64,000 nucleotides of DNA, from NCBI GenBank assembly GCA_009602725.1, contig WELB01000074.1, positions 422,189 to 486,188 on the forward strand. Direction: 5' to 3'. Of the stretch, positions 51,459-63,409 are shown one piece after another (position 1 is the first letter of the stretch; the number at the start of each line of letters is the position of its first letter). Position numbers and translations under genes: made by a program. The DNA is from Spirogloea muscicola. Lineage: Eukaryota; Streptophyta; Zygnematophyceae; Spirogloeales; Spirogloeaceae. The notes beneath the pieces are model-generated. The model searched no databases, had not been told where the DNA came from, and worked only from the letters and a program-made list of their open reading frames with translations.

Positions 51459-54400
51459 CCCTGTGTTTGCGCTGAATGCAACCGATTTCAAGACGGAGGT
51501 CGAGGACGGTTCCCAGGTCTACCTGGTGCGAGCCACTGCTGCCAGCCAACCTTCTTGTGGCAACGCCTTGAGCTATGCGACTGCCAACATCATGCTCGGT
51601 GAAGCGGCAGTATGAGCGTGTTAGCATTGAGCACTCACTCAAAGCTGTGACGAATGCAGTGACAAGCAATGGCTGACTGTGCTTGCTCTCCGGAGCTGCA
51701 GATGCTCTTCATTCAAGAGAACTGCGAGCCGTGCGCAGCCGTGAGCCCCTGCCACCACTTTCTGCAGCTCACCATGGCTGCACTACAGCAGAGGGAGGTC
51801 TTAGCGGCAAAGTGCGTGTGTCAACTTGGCTCAGAAGCACTGTGCAATGTGTGAAGGCCACAGAAGCTTGCAGCATTATATCTGGAGCTCTGTGAGACAA
51901 TGCAGGTGGTCCCGGACTATACTCGCGTCGCCAAGAAGCTTGAGGGCATCGTGAAGGTGAGCATTGAGTGAAGTGCACCCTGGAGCTTCTGTGGCAAGCC
52001 CGTATGTCTGGTATTGTTTGCACCTGTCCAGGGCTTCATATCTTGCAAGTTAGTGAAAGCTTGAGCATTATAAGCATAAGGTCTCTTGATAGAGCCTGAT
52101 TTACTGCATCTTCTAGCTTGCCTTCAAAACTTCTTTCCAATACAGCCTGCCAGGCACTTCTGAATGGCAGGCAGGAGTTGTAGACTGCAAGAGTGAGAAG
52201 GCGTTGTGCAGCCGTGCCGGCATTGTGGTAATCCTCCAAACATCAGAAACAGGTTACTGGAGTTGCAACGCTTGAGACCCATGAGCAATGGCTCTGTGAC
52301 AGAGCCATGAAAGCTTCAAGATCATAGTCAAAACATCCCCACTGTCATTGGTCAGTAAAATATTTGCAGAATTCTCGAGTAGTCAGAGTCTTGCTAGATA
52401 TGAGGACAATCCAAGCTGATGATGGTGTTGCTCTACTGGCAAATCTCTATCTGTCGCCAGACCCTGCCTGCCATTCATGTAAGCGCCTGCTGCCGAAGCT
52501 CGTCCTTATCACTCCTGCCTTCTCAGTGTGGAGGCCACTGGATTGAGCAGAAGAGTAAATAACAAAAAGTAAAGCTTCAGCAGAAAGCATAGGTGTTTTC
52601 AAATGCTCCTCATCAGCTCATTGCCTTTGCCACCTGAACTCAAGTGAAAGGCCTCAAGTAGGTTGTGCACAACTTACTTGAAGGAGTTGATTGTAACAGG
52701 CATATTCATGGGAAAAGACAAAGAATCCCTACACAGGCGAACTCTACAAGGTGACTGCAGCTTTGTTGAGGAACAATTCGACTGTTGTGTGTGGGAAGCT
52801 GTATGCCCCTTGCGCAAGCCCTTTCTGTTGAAGAGCGCTTCTTCTTGCATTGGCCAAAGGCAGTAAGCAGTCAGCATTTGAATAAAATTCACCTGTTTGG
52901 CATGGTTTCGCAGCATTCAGTCGTGTACAAGCCTGACGGGCCCGTCAACCTTAAGGAAGTGGCCGACCTTGCCACAGGTGCTATATCAGTTGCTCCCAGC
53001 CAACTGCCGCCGCTCCTGTCTTCACAGCCAAATTGTCATTTCAGCGGCTCTGCTGTGTGGGCTGCACAGGCCTGCTGCCAGCCCAATATGTTGCCAACAT
53101 CTCCACTGAGGATGGATCTGGTGAAAGATTTTTGTCACAGACTGACCTTGCCAAGGTTCTTAAACTACTTATAAATGTTGTGGTTTGTATGGAATGCATC
53201 TATGAGCTTTGTCTTTGAATTTTGTAGTCCGTGGTATGGAAGTCACGCTGTATCAACTGCTGTGACATGATATTTCTACTTGAAGGCATAGATCGTCTCC
53301 AATGCTGTCGTACAGATTTTGGACATACCTTACAAGGCTTGCACTTGCAGGTCTTGCTCTTTTCCAAAAAGGATAATGTGTCCCCCCTGTACAAGGCTAT
53401 GTCTCTGCTTTTCAGGTATGCAGCGGGCCACAAGTAATCCATGATATGTGCATGCTATAAGTCTGGACATCATTGCTTTTCCAAGTTGCCCATGATTCTC
53501 AAAGGTCAGAGGATCCAGAGTCAACATTCTCATAGTGATGGGGGAAGACGTGGTGGGGCATCAGGAGGCGGCTGCATTTTGCTCAAGCTCGGAGCAGCGA
53601 TACAGAGCTTGTAAACCAATTTGGGGCAACAAATTTCCCAGCCATGTATGTTGAGAAGGTATCCTTCTGAGCAAAGTCACTAGGGAGATTGTTTGACAAA
53701 CAGGAGGATAGCGGCTTAAATATGACAGCAAAGACAAGGACAAATGTCTATTGGAGCAGGCATTCCATTGGACAGTGGCTGCTAGCGCTTGATTGATGCA
53801 GATCTGGGCTCTGTCTCCAATATCATGACGTCAGACATGCTTGCTAATAAAATCCAGAGTACAGAGTGCTTATCAATCCAGTACATGAACATCAGGTACT
53901 GAAGAAGGTGCAATTCTGAGCTCATGTAGCACAGGAGTCCTGTGCTTATAAGTAAAATGCGCCTTTCTCCAGGCAGAAGGGACCAGAGTGGAATTTGAGG
54001 CAACCAGCATGAAAGCACCCGAACTATACCTGTTCCTGGAGGTGTATGCTGCGCCCACGCCTGCGAATCTCCAGAATGACGAAGAGGACAAGCAGAGCAG
54101 TCGCGAGAGACCCGCTGAGCAGCCCGAAGGGAAAGCCGGGGCCAGGCTTCCAGAGCGGCTGGCTGTCTCCAACTTCAGCGAAGTGGTGCTAAACTCGGAC
54201 GACCTTTGGATTATTGGACTGATCTCCTCAGGTACAACATATATTCTCCGTGCCACTTGCATGAAACCTTCTCTCTTGCTGATTGGAAGATTGCATCTCT
54301 TGCGTGTCATCTCTCAAGTTGTCGGTGAAAGCGCCAGAGGCTTTTAACCTGGCTTCTCTCCTAAATTAGGAAGTTAGATGAAGATTTTGCTTTGCAGACA

Positions 54401-57234
54401 ACTAATTCGCTTTGTATTTGGGATCCAGAGGCCAGTGATGAGTTACTGCAGGGATGGAGAGGCGCCACCCAGGCGATTTTGGGGCAGGTCAAGTTAGGTG
54501 AACTGGTGATGTATGAGGATGATACAGCTGCTGCACAGCTCGCAGAGGAATGGGGAGCTGTGCCAGAACTGCAGCAAGCGAACATCAGCATTTTTATATT
54601 TCCCTTTGGCGCGGACAGTAAGCAGGAGGAGAAGCCAGAGGTACACTAGCTTCTCAGGAGCATTGACTTTGAAGGCCTTACATAGGCCTCGATTGCCTAC
54701 AAATACAGACCTTTAGATACAGGCCATATAGCCCATAACACTTCCATAACAAGTTGCTCATGGCCAAGTGTTTTGTAGATTCCTGTAAGACTTCAAGTGA
54801 CCCGATTATATCTCTCTAATGACAATTCAAGTTTCACATGACAGATCTACAGAGGTGCTTTGGAGGCCAAGGAGTTGCACAAGGCAGCAATGGAAGCTCT
54901 GCCCTCAAGTTTCATTGCCCACCTGGGGGCTAGTACGCTTCAGGCATTTGCAGGGGCTGATGTTCAGAAGCCCAAGGCCCTCCTTTTCACAAAGAAGACA
55001 GAGGTTCCAAGTATGCTGAAGGCGCTGTCTTGCAACTACCACAATTTCCTGGACTTTGGCATGGTATGCAAGAGATTTTAGCAATGTAGCTGCTATTCAT
55101 TATCTGCCATGTGTCTACTGGTGACAAGCGCCACTTTGCTAGGATGTTGGTTTCAGCACTTTCTTTCCAAAACCCACAAACTGTTCCTTCAATTAAACAT
55201 GGACTTGACATGCTGCTATGTGCAGGTGAATGCTAATGACAAGATGCTTGTGACGCAATTTGGCGTCAAGAAGTTTCCTGAGCTTGTCCTCCTGATGGCA
55301 AATCCCGACAGCGCTGATGAACTGGACTTCAAGACCCAGCATTATCAGGGTCCTCTCACTTATGCGAGCCTTTCCCTCTTCTTTGATACGGTACTGCTTG
55401 TCAGCAGCAAAATCACTAATATTCAGAGATCCAGTAACATTGACAGATACATGTTAGGAGGATGTGGAACAAGTATCAGCATCACTGCTGTGCTGACATA
55501 TTGAACGCCTGCAAGTGACTTCAGCCTAGTGGAGCTCGATGAACACGGCTTATGCACATATTGACCTAGTAAGTGGAACTCCTGGTGGTTGTGTTTGTCC
55601 AGGTGGTGGGCGCAATGGGTTTGGCTGCTGGCAAAGCTGTCCATATTCACGAGATAACAGGAGATGATGCTTTCAAGGAGATTTGTGTAGACACTGGCAG
55701 GTGAGGCGCCACCACAAGGTTGTAGCAGTGCATACATTGAGATCCTGCTGACACACACGGCCAAGGACATCATAAGCAGTGGAGCGCAAGCCTAACAAGG
55801 ACCAGTATGTAGCTGTTGATGCCTTTGAGCTGGTCTGCGCCCAACTGACTGTACAGGCTTCAAGCATAGCTCTATGGTAAGGCAACCTTATGGCAGCAGA
55901 CAAGCATTTGGGTCACCACTCTATTGACACTCTTCTCCCTGCTGGACAGACTGTGTGTACTGGGCGCCTTCAAGGGAAATGGATCGAGCATGTTGGGGGT
56001 CCTCAAGGAGGTGGCTGCAAAGTGGGCGCCTGGGGGCCAATTCTCTTTTGCCTGGGTTGACATGCCCAAAGGGTCTTCCTTCATGTCGACCCTGGGGGTT
56101 ATGGCATCCCAGGTCCCAACAGTGGTGGTGCTGAGCCAGAGGAAAATGCGGTATGCTCAGCTGCAAGACGGATATAGAGCGAGCTCACTTGACAGTATGC
56201 TGGATAGTCTTCTTTCCGGAAAAATCAAGACCCTGCCTCTCCAGGTGACTGGTTGCCACCCTTGCTGGGCTGATCATTTCTTTGCTCATCTGAGAATGCT
56301 AGGAAGAGTGCTTGTGAAGAATGAGTGGATAAGTATCTGCTCATACATGGTAAATACTGGTTACAGTAGACAAGGTGGCAAAGCTTGACATTGTGTGATG
56401 CCCTGCCTCATGCCATACATGCTTGTATATGGTATGGCCTACTACGCATACCTAGATGGTGCATGTAAAGCACCCCGTGCATTTTATACACGTGCCGTCT
56501 TGAGCAGGTGCTTCCATCCTTTGGAATCAAGACCCAAAATACCGTTGAGCCTGTAGTTGAGGAGCCTGTCATTGAGGTATGTGTGACAGACCGTTGGGTT
56601 GGTGCAAGTTCTACGTGTCAGCCTCAATGCACTTGAGCGTCAAATCGGTCGTAAGCAAAGGGCTAGGCAGCATTAACTAGGACGTTGACATGCATGACAA
56701 GATCATAGAGCAACCAGAGCAATCATGGTGGACAAACACAACGATATCAGCAGAGTTTAGTACCATGATGCAGGAGGAGTTTAGCTTAGAAGATGTACTA
56801 GGGGAAGAGCTGGAGGGTGATGTAACACTGGGAACAAAAGCACAGCGTCTGCAGGAGGTACCATCACTACACTCCAACCCCTGTGCTACTTACAGAAGGT
56901 GCTTGAACAATGACAACAATAGTCGCTCCTGACGTGAAGCATGACTATATTGCTGCAAGGTCTGATTGTACCAACATGCGACATTTCATGATAGCAGTCT
57001 CTCTCATCCTTTGTGGTCAAGATTGTAGCAATTTGTGCTGCAGCGGCATAGTAAGTCAAGTTCGATGGATTGCAAAGTAAAGTAGCCTTTCACCAGATTG
57101 AGAAGGAGCTGGAGGAAGAAGCCAGGCAGAAGGAGGCAGAGGCTGCAGCGGCAGCTGAGCAGGAGAAGAAAGCAAAGAAAAAGAAGAAGAAGAAGAAGAA
57201 GAAGAAGATGAGCACGGACAAAGACGAGTTGTAG
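51459..57234 (+). CDS. Divergent P5/PDI-like ER protein with several thioredoxin folds and a KDEL end (5' partial)
   Basis: Exons: <51459-51516, 51702-51740, 51906-51956, 52171-52227, 52461-52478 (18-nt microexon), 52914-52977, 53082-53155, 53351-53415, 53565-53658, 53973-54231, 54429-54640, 54845-55063, 55226-55390, 55603-55700, 55950-56244, 56508-56576, 56681-56857 and 57097-57234, about 716 readable residues. Domain 1 (FALNATDFK, QENCEPCAA, VVDC) is a PDI a-type fold with a CEPC site. Next is a fold starting VLLFSKKDNVSPLYKAMS and ending FGATNFPAMY. A third (FSEVVLNSDDLWIIGLISS, GQVKLGELV) resembles a PDI a' domain without the CGHC site. A fourth starts ALLFTKKTEVPSMLKALS. The last (VHEITGDDAFKEIC through PTVVVLSQRK) resembles the P5 C-terminal domain. 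EEFSLEDVLGEEL, a Lys-rich run and KDEL-stop follow. ER lumen location is inferred from KDEL; no signal peptide could be read because the first exon is unresolved near an undetermined base at 51271. Confidence 0.8.
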
Positions 57235-57640
57235 CACGGGCCTAGTGCTGCATTTCGAGGCAATGCTGCCAGCCATTTGCTTGCACAGATGAGCACTTTT
57301 GGCTATGCGAGTTGTAGTAATACGAGCCTTTGCAGCCAAGGTCTGCAGGGCTGTCTTTGCTTCCATCGAAAGTCGATGTGTTGCACCATGCCTCCTACGA
57401 AGTGCTGAGAGAATCACTGGCTGCGAATTCCATTGTACATGCTTCTTACCAGTCCCAGTGGTATAGCATTGCGCATCACGAGGGAGATCACCGCAAGGGC
57501 TTGAGTTACTGACGTTTATGACTAGCCAGTTCTGCAGTAGTAAGATATAAGCTGCCAGGCATCCTGCTCACGTGCCCTGTCCTAACCTTTTGCAAATGAG
57601 CTCCTGTGAGGATGACGAGTGGCAATGGCTGAGGTGATCA
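57235..57640. other. 3' flank of the PDI-like gene
   Basis: Presumed 3' UTR and spacer. I see no gene or repeat before the LINE copy that begins near 57645. Confidence 0.5.
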
Positions 57641-57644
57641 AGAT

Positions 57645-58010
57645 TATGTGTGTTTGAACAAAGGCCAAAATGGCCAAGTACAAAGGCAAGCACATCTTAT
57701 GACGTACATCACCCAATGCAGATTGACCCGCTCAGCAACTACGGGTCAATACATGAAGGTCGCTAATCGATGCCTGAAGACCAGGTGGCAGAGTCGAAGC
57801 TCTTCTGCCACCAACTAAAGCTCGCCCAGCTTTCTGGTGCAAAGCGTGAGCCTGAGCACGTTGCAAACAGGCCGACACTCGTCCTCACAAGAATGACAGA
57901 TATGCAGCTGGCAAGCCCATCTCTGCCAGAAGCATAACTGCACGATGTGCATAGCGTAGATTGGCGATATTCTGATGGAGAGTGTGGAAACGAGGACCTA
58001 AACAGAAGGA
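57645..58010 (-). mobile_element. LINE family B, 5'-truncated minus-strand copy
   Basis: Reading from 58010 downwards the sequence matches the end of the family B LINE at about 50040-50400. It includes SSFPHSPSEY (SSFPYSPSKH in the other copy), an AWASFSWW-like stretch corresponding to the GRALVGGR region in another frame, the AGCGACC...GACCC end (SDLHVLTR) and a tail with TTGGCCATTTTGGCC. It is shifted by small indels and is non-functional. Truncation at about 58010 fits normal LINE 5' truncation. Confidence 0.75.
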
Positions 58011-58700
58011 TCAAGAGGATGTGGTCAGCAATGCTGGCCGGCTGGGAGATGTCCTCATCCTACTTGGCATAGCATTGCAGCAAGTGAAGAGGAGCCTTCC
58101 TCCAAAGAGACATTGTGGGGCTTGCAGCGACCCTGGCACAATTGGCACTCTCCCTAAAGTAATTACAGGAGCAATATAGATAGTGCCGCCAACGAGGACA
58201 GCGCCAGCCATGACCAGCGCGCCAAGTATCTTGAGGAGATGCCATGAATCTTGAATTGCCACTTACTGCAACATCAGCACCGAAGAGTCATGTGGTCCTT
58301 GTGCCCTTCATTACATTCAGGGCCATTCTGGATCCGGCCTTGCACAATCTTTTCTGCTATATTAGTTTTCAAGGTTAGGGTCGGTGTATTTGACCTTGTG
58401 AGGCAGAATCTGCAGGCGCTGCTGTAATGAGGTTTGTACCTTTGCAGTCCTGAGAAATCGGCTTCATGTTGGTCGGTTACCTTTGCATAATCCTCGTGCA
58501 TACGTCAGACACACATGCGTACTCCCTTGAAACTTCCTGGGAAGTCTTTGCGACACAACCCCAAGGTCACTTGATTGCTGCATAGATCTGCTATGCCCCT
58601 ACTTCTATACACGCCCCTATGGGTACGTGTCTTCCCCTTGGGGTAAAGCACAAATTCATTCCGACATTTCTCGTACTTCTAGGATACGTGCTCTATGCAG
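58011..58700. other. Spacer with one hydrophobic minus-strand frame
   Basis: A minus-strand frame at 58011-58262 encodes about 83 residues with a hydrophobic stretch (GALVMAGAVLVGGTIYIA). No start context, family or homologous neighbour supports it as a gene. Nothing else was recognised until the stem-loop copies from about 58705. Confidence 0.35.
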
Positions 58701-60010
58701 CTCGAATGAGAGAAAGTCCTTTCAGCGGAAGCGGTGGCTGGGATAAGGCCAGCCCAAAAAGGAGTTGGAGAAGGAAAAGCGGGAAGCCCCGCCATCGTTT
58801 CGACAACAGAACTACATAGAAAGGAGCAAGCTCTTCCAAAAGGAGCGAAATGTGTGAGAGGCCGGCCCAATAAGGAAGAGCATAGAGCTCTTGTGAGCGC
58901 GTCGGTATTGTACGTGCTCACTCGTGGGTAAAGGCCTTCTTCAGCTTGCACACACACTATTGTTGTGCCCCACTTTGCTTACAAAAGTGGCTCTCCGAAA
59001 AGGGGGAAAGGGCTGTGAACAGCCAGCCCGAAAAGCAAGGCAAGCGCGGCCAGATTAACTGGTTGCTGGGGGAGGCCAGCCCAGAAGAATGGACAAGGTC
59101 CGAAGAATAGGGCTTCGGTTTATGTAATCCCAAGCTTGCTTGTACAGTGCATAGCCTTGAGAAGGAAGGATGCTTCCAGGAGAGGGCGGTGGCTGTGAGA
59201 GGCCAGCCCAGATTTGCTTGATTTGGCCTCCCTATTCATTCCATGCGCACACGGTGCCTTCTCTCTCGTTGGCTTGGCCAAGTAGCCGACACTGTTGCAG
59301 AAGACGAAGGGGAGACCGTACGCCGAAAGGCTGGGGGGGCCACTGTGGAGTCGCACAGTCGGGCGCGCCCGACCCCTTGAGCAGAGGAGAACATGGGGGC
59401 ACTGGGGAACATGCATAGGCGCAGTCGTGGGCCTGGAGCCCGTGGCCATGCGGGGGGGCCGTCGGCCTGCGGCCCAATGGCTGGGCCGTGCAGAAACAGA
59501 CGGGCCCACGTCACCGTAGACGGCGGTTGACGGCCGTCGAGGTCCAATGGGCGCCCACTGCTGGAGCCCCCGTCCGCGTCAGCGCACGGGCGGGCTGAGT
59601 CGCCCAGTGGGTCCCGGAAGCTTCCAGATGGTCGGCTGCGCGCAGGGAAGAAGTGGCTCTCCCAATGGGGGCAAGGGCTGTGAGAAGCCAGCCCGAAAAG
59701 AATTGACAAGGTTCGAAGGGGCCAAACTACGAGCTAAGCAGCGACTGCGGGGCCTTGAGAGGCTATGGTAGAACGGGGGAGGATGGACCACTTAGTAGTT
59801 ACGAGTGAGGAGCCTCACATCCGACAGACTAGCTGCCGGTAAACTATCCCCCTGACGAAAGCCGGAGGCCGCAGCGAGAGCACGGCCACCACGCAGATGC
59901 AAGGCGTGGGCCATGGACCGCTGGAGGGAGACGGACAAGCGCATACGATACACCTGAGCCCACGAGCCAGCGGCGTTGAAGTCAGCCGGCTCACCGCGCC
60001 TGCGGGACAC
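58701..60010. repeat. LINE debris cluster upstream of PI4K gamma
   Basis: Stem-loop copies lie at about 58705-58765, 58830-58870, 58985-59040, 59045-59105, 59160-59215 and 59640-59775. A LINE C-terminus reading SVLYVLTRG-stop lies at about 58898-58932 (+). A family A C-terminal fragment lies at 59790-60010 (-), reading AAGSWAQVYRMRLSV and ending in SDVRLLTRNY, with its stem-loop tail at 59640-59775. The unique sequence 59220-59640 shows no gene. Confidence 0.65.
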
Positions 60011-60723
60011 AGCGCAGGGGCCCCTGCAGGTCGTCGGGCGGCATGACCGTCTGGCACCGCGCCGCCGGACAGTTTCTTGCGGACAGACCGTTCGGGGGGC
60101 AACGGCCACCGACCGGCGGGCCGGCCCGGATCAAATTCCTCCCGGCACCTCGTACACGTTGGTACCACGCTAGGCTGGCGCCCGTATGGATTTGTCCACC
60201 GTTTCCGGTCGTCCCGATTCGTCGCTGCCGACCCCACTTGCGCCACCGTTGCCGCCCCACCCCCCTCCTCCCCCCTTCCCCTCGCCCCACCGTCTCCACC
60301 CCTCTCTCCCCCAACCTCTTTCTTCCTCTCCCCGCCTTCCACTCAATCACGTTTCCTGTCGCCTCGCTCACTTCCTCCACCCCCCTCCCCGAGACGTTCT
60401 CTCCGCCTNACGGCGGCGGCGGCGGCCGGCGCCGGGGGCGGCCAGGCCCTCGGTGCCCTGCTTGGATGTAGTCGCCGGCGCCCGCGGCGGCAGTCCCCCC
60501 GTGACTCCCGCTCGCGCACGACTACCGTAATTGAACACTGAAGCTTTCGGGACCAATCAGTCTTATATTCTCACGCACTCTCGCGCCTTGATCGGAGGGG
60601 CGTCGAATTGAAAACGTGCACGGCATGATGGGCGAGGAACTTGTACAACACGTGTATATGTAGCTGTGAACAGTTGCTTGACACGACGACGGCGCCTTGG
60701 CAAGGCAGACCTGGCGGTGGCAG
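60011..60723. other. GC-rich upstream region of PI4K gamma
   Basis: Pyrimidine-rich on the plus strand from 60240 to 60400 (runs of C with T). It has an undetermined base at 60409 followed by CGG triplets. Likely promoter and 5' UTR of the downstream gene. No independent gene is seen. Confidence 0.5.
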
Positions 60724-63409
60724 ATGGCAGCCACGGCGCTCGTCCTTCACCCTCGGGCTGTGGAATACGAAGTCGCTCGCCCGGCCAGAAGCCTGTCGTT
60801 CAGCGCCGACCTGTCTCACCTGCACGGCATTTGTATCTTTGTCCTGCCCCCTGGCGGAGACGACATGAGTCTTGTGCCCCTCAGGGTGCTGAATAGTGAC
60901 ACAATTGCCGCTGTCAAGGCGAGGATACAGGCTTCAAGAGGCTTTCAGAGAAGACAACAAAGACTTGTGTATGAGGGCAGGGAGCTCTTCCGTGACGACA
61001 GTCGAGTTCGAGATTATGGAATCAGCGATGGACAGATGCTCCATGTTGTCATGAAAATATCTGGTGAGTGATTCGAACAGGTTGTTTTGTTATATGGTGG
61101 AATTTGTAATCTAGTTCACACCTCACAATGACAAGAACAAACATCCATGAGCCTGTCTTAAGCTTGCCACATTGAGTCAATTCAAGTTACTCATAAATTA
61201 TAGACTCAGAATGTGGTATGTCTTCAACTTTACTGGAGACAACCACAAACAACCGAGTCTGCAGTAAAGGGAGGAGAAGAACTTATTGATAGGACTTTTG
61301 TTGGCTGCAGACTTGGTGCATGGACCAATACAGACTACAAGTTGTAAGAGCTATGCATTGTCTGCAGGGAGGCCAGGTCACCTGAAGACTTCGATGGATC
61401 AAGCAAAGGGACAGGTCTTGTATCAAAGCAATGTATATATTCAGGACCACACAGAAAAAAAGGTGGATAAAGTGCATACATCTGTACCTTGGAAAGGTAT
61501 AGTCAATTTGCCTCTCTCAGCATACAGTTTGTTTCATGTTTGACAACACATTTCTTTGCGACAGCATGAAGGTGTTGGTAAACTGCTGCTTGATGTCGTG
61601 AGTGTCTCATTTGTGGTTTGATTGGTTGCTCTGTGACTTTGCAGCAGATGTTCGCTTATTAGCTATACATACTACAGCAGACATCCAGGGGATCCTTAAT
61701 GGTGGACAAGTTGAGGTGTCTTCGGGAATGTCCAACATTACACTCAGCACCTTAATTCCCTCTCTTGTTGCCGCTTGCAAGTGGCCACATGTTCAACATA
61801 CTGTGGAGGATACCTCGAGCAAGTACATTCACACTTTGGCTTTTAAGGAGGTGGATCCTGTTCTGCAGCAAGCAGTTGCAGAAGCAGAAATTGGCCTCCA
61901 ACTCGGTCACAGCCCCCAATTATGCTCTGATGGTAGTGGAGGCACTTATTTCCTTTCAGACAGTGCTGGGAATGTGCGGTAAGCACCACGGCAGACATCA
62001 TTGTGTATGGACAAATGGGACTGTAGTCGTCATTACAGTTGCCTTGTGGTGTGCCTAGTGTATGCAGTTGAGGACGTTGCCAGACAGATGTCAATGGATT
62101 ATCTTGTGACAGCTTACTCCGCAGATTTATCTTATTGCGATCCTGCATGGTTGCAGAGCTGTATTCAAACCCCTTGATGAGGAACCTTTGGCTGCCAACA
62201 ATCCCCGAGGCCTTCCTGTCTCTTTGACCGGGGAGGGCTTGAAGGCAGGCACTCGTGTTGGTGAAGGTGCTCTGCGTGAGGTCGCAGCCTACCTTCTGGA
62301 TTACCCCAATGGTCATGACGAAAGCTTGGTCAAGGAGGGGCTTGCTGGGGTACCTCCAACAGTGATGGTGTGCTGCTATGGAGAGTTTTATTCTGATAAG
62401 GCGAAGAAGAGTTCGTGGAAAGTTGGCTCCTTCCAGGAGTTTGTGCACGCTCACAGCAACTGTGAAGACATGGGACCAGCAAAGTTCCCTGTCAAGGAAG
62501 TGCAGAAGCTTGCTGTGTTGGACATCCGTCTTGCTAATACAGACCGCAATGGGGAGAATATTCTTGTGTGCGGGATACCAGGGGATAATATGTCAACTAA
62601 GCTTGTGCCAATTGATCATGGCTACTGTCTTCCAGAGAAGGTACGAATGTTGATGATTGCTGGTTTCAACATCTCTGTGATAGGCTTTTGACAGAACCGT
62701 GAATCTATCATTGACTGTTGATTGTCAATATTCGTTTTGCAGTTTGAGGACTGCACCTTTGAATGGCTGAATTGGTCCCAGTCTCAGTGTCCATTCTCTG
62801 ACGACATCTGTGAGTACATTGCGGGCTTGGACGCGGAAAAAGACTTAGCATTGTTGGTCAATCACGGTTGGTCCTTGTCACCACAATGTGCCAGAGTGCT
62901 CCGAATATCAACGGCACTCCTCAAGAAGGGGTCTGCAGCAGGTGAGCTGGTGTTGAGGTGCTCTGATGATGCAAGATCACATTTGCTCCTCAGTATATGA
63001 AAGTGTGATCTAAGTGCACCTAAGTGACATGGGACTGTCTGTTGCGCCATCTATGTGCTTGAGAATTTGCAAGAAATGCGGAGATCATATAAGAAATGAA
63101 TATCTCATGACATTGGCTGTGTCGCTTGTTACAATTGGGGGGATAGCTCAAGGTGGGCACTCCATGGCCAGTGAACACTCTGACTTTGTACTACACCCTT
63201 GTGCATGTGAAGGTCTCAGCCCATACTCCATCGGCTCTATGATGTGTCGGACCAGCCTCAGTGAAATGTCGGAGATTGAGAAAATCTTGGAGGCTGTTGA
63301 GGAGAGCGTGCTGCCAGGAAGCAGCGAGGAGGCTTTTCTTGAGAAAGTGTACATGCTCCTTGACAACAGTGTCCAGAAGCTCGCCAGGTCGCATCCACCT
63401 ATGCAGTAG
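60724..63409 (+). CDS. PI4KG: Phosphatidylinositol 4-kinase gamma-like protein with an N-terminal ubiquitin-like domain
   Basis: Plant-type PI3/4-kinase-like protein. Characterised Arabidopsis PI4K gamma proteins act as protein kinases that bind ubiquitin-pathway partners. Exons: 60724-61063, 61645-61978, 62157-62640, 62743-62941 and 63213-63409, about 517 residues. A ubiquitin-like domain spans about residues 35-113 (SDTIAAVKARIQ, QQRLVYEGRELFRDDS, DYGISDGQMLHVVMKI). The kinase domain has the nucleotide-binding segment RAVFKPLDEEPLAANNPRG (about 225), GEGALREVAAYLLD, the catalytic LDIRLANTDRNGENIL (about 345), the metal-binding PIDHGYCLP (about 377), FEWLNW and CARVLRISTALLKKG. The end is GLSPYSIGSMMCR and VLPGSSEEAFLEKV. 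Land-plant members often have one or two ubiquitin-like domains; this one has one. Catalytic residues look intact. All introns are GT-AG. Confidence 0.94.

Noticed and set aside
58011-58262. Small minus-strand membrane protein with one hydrophobic segment
   Set aside because: There is no family, no start context, no partner exon, and it sits beside LINE debris. One hydrophobic stretch in 83 codons is not enough.
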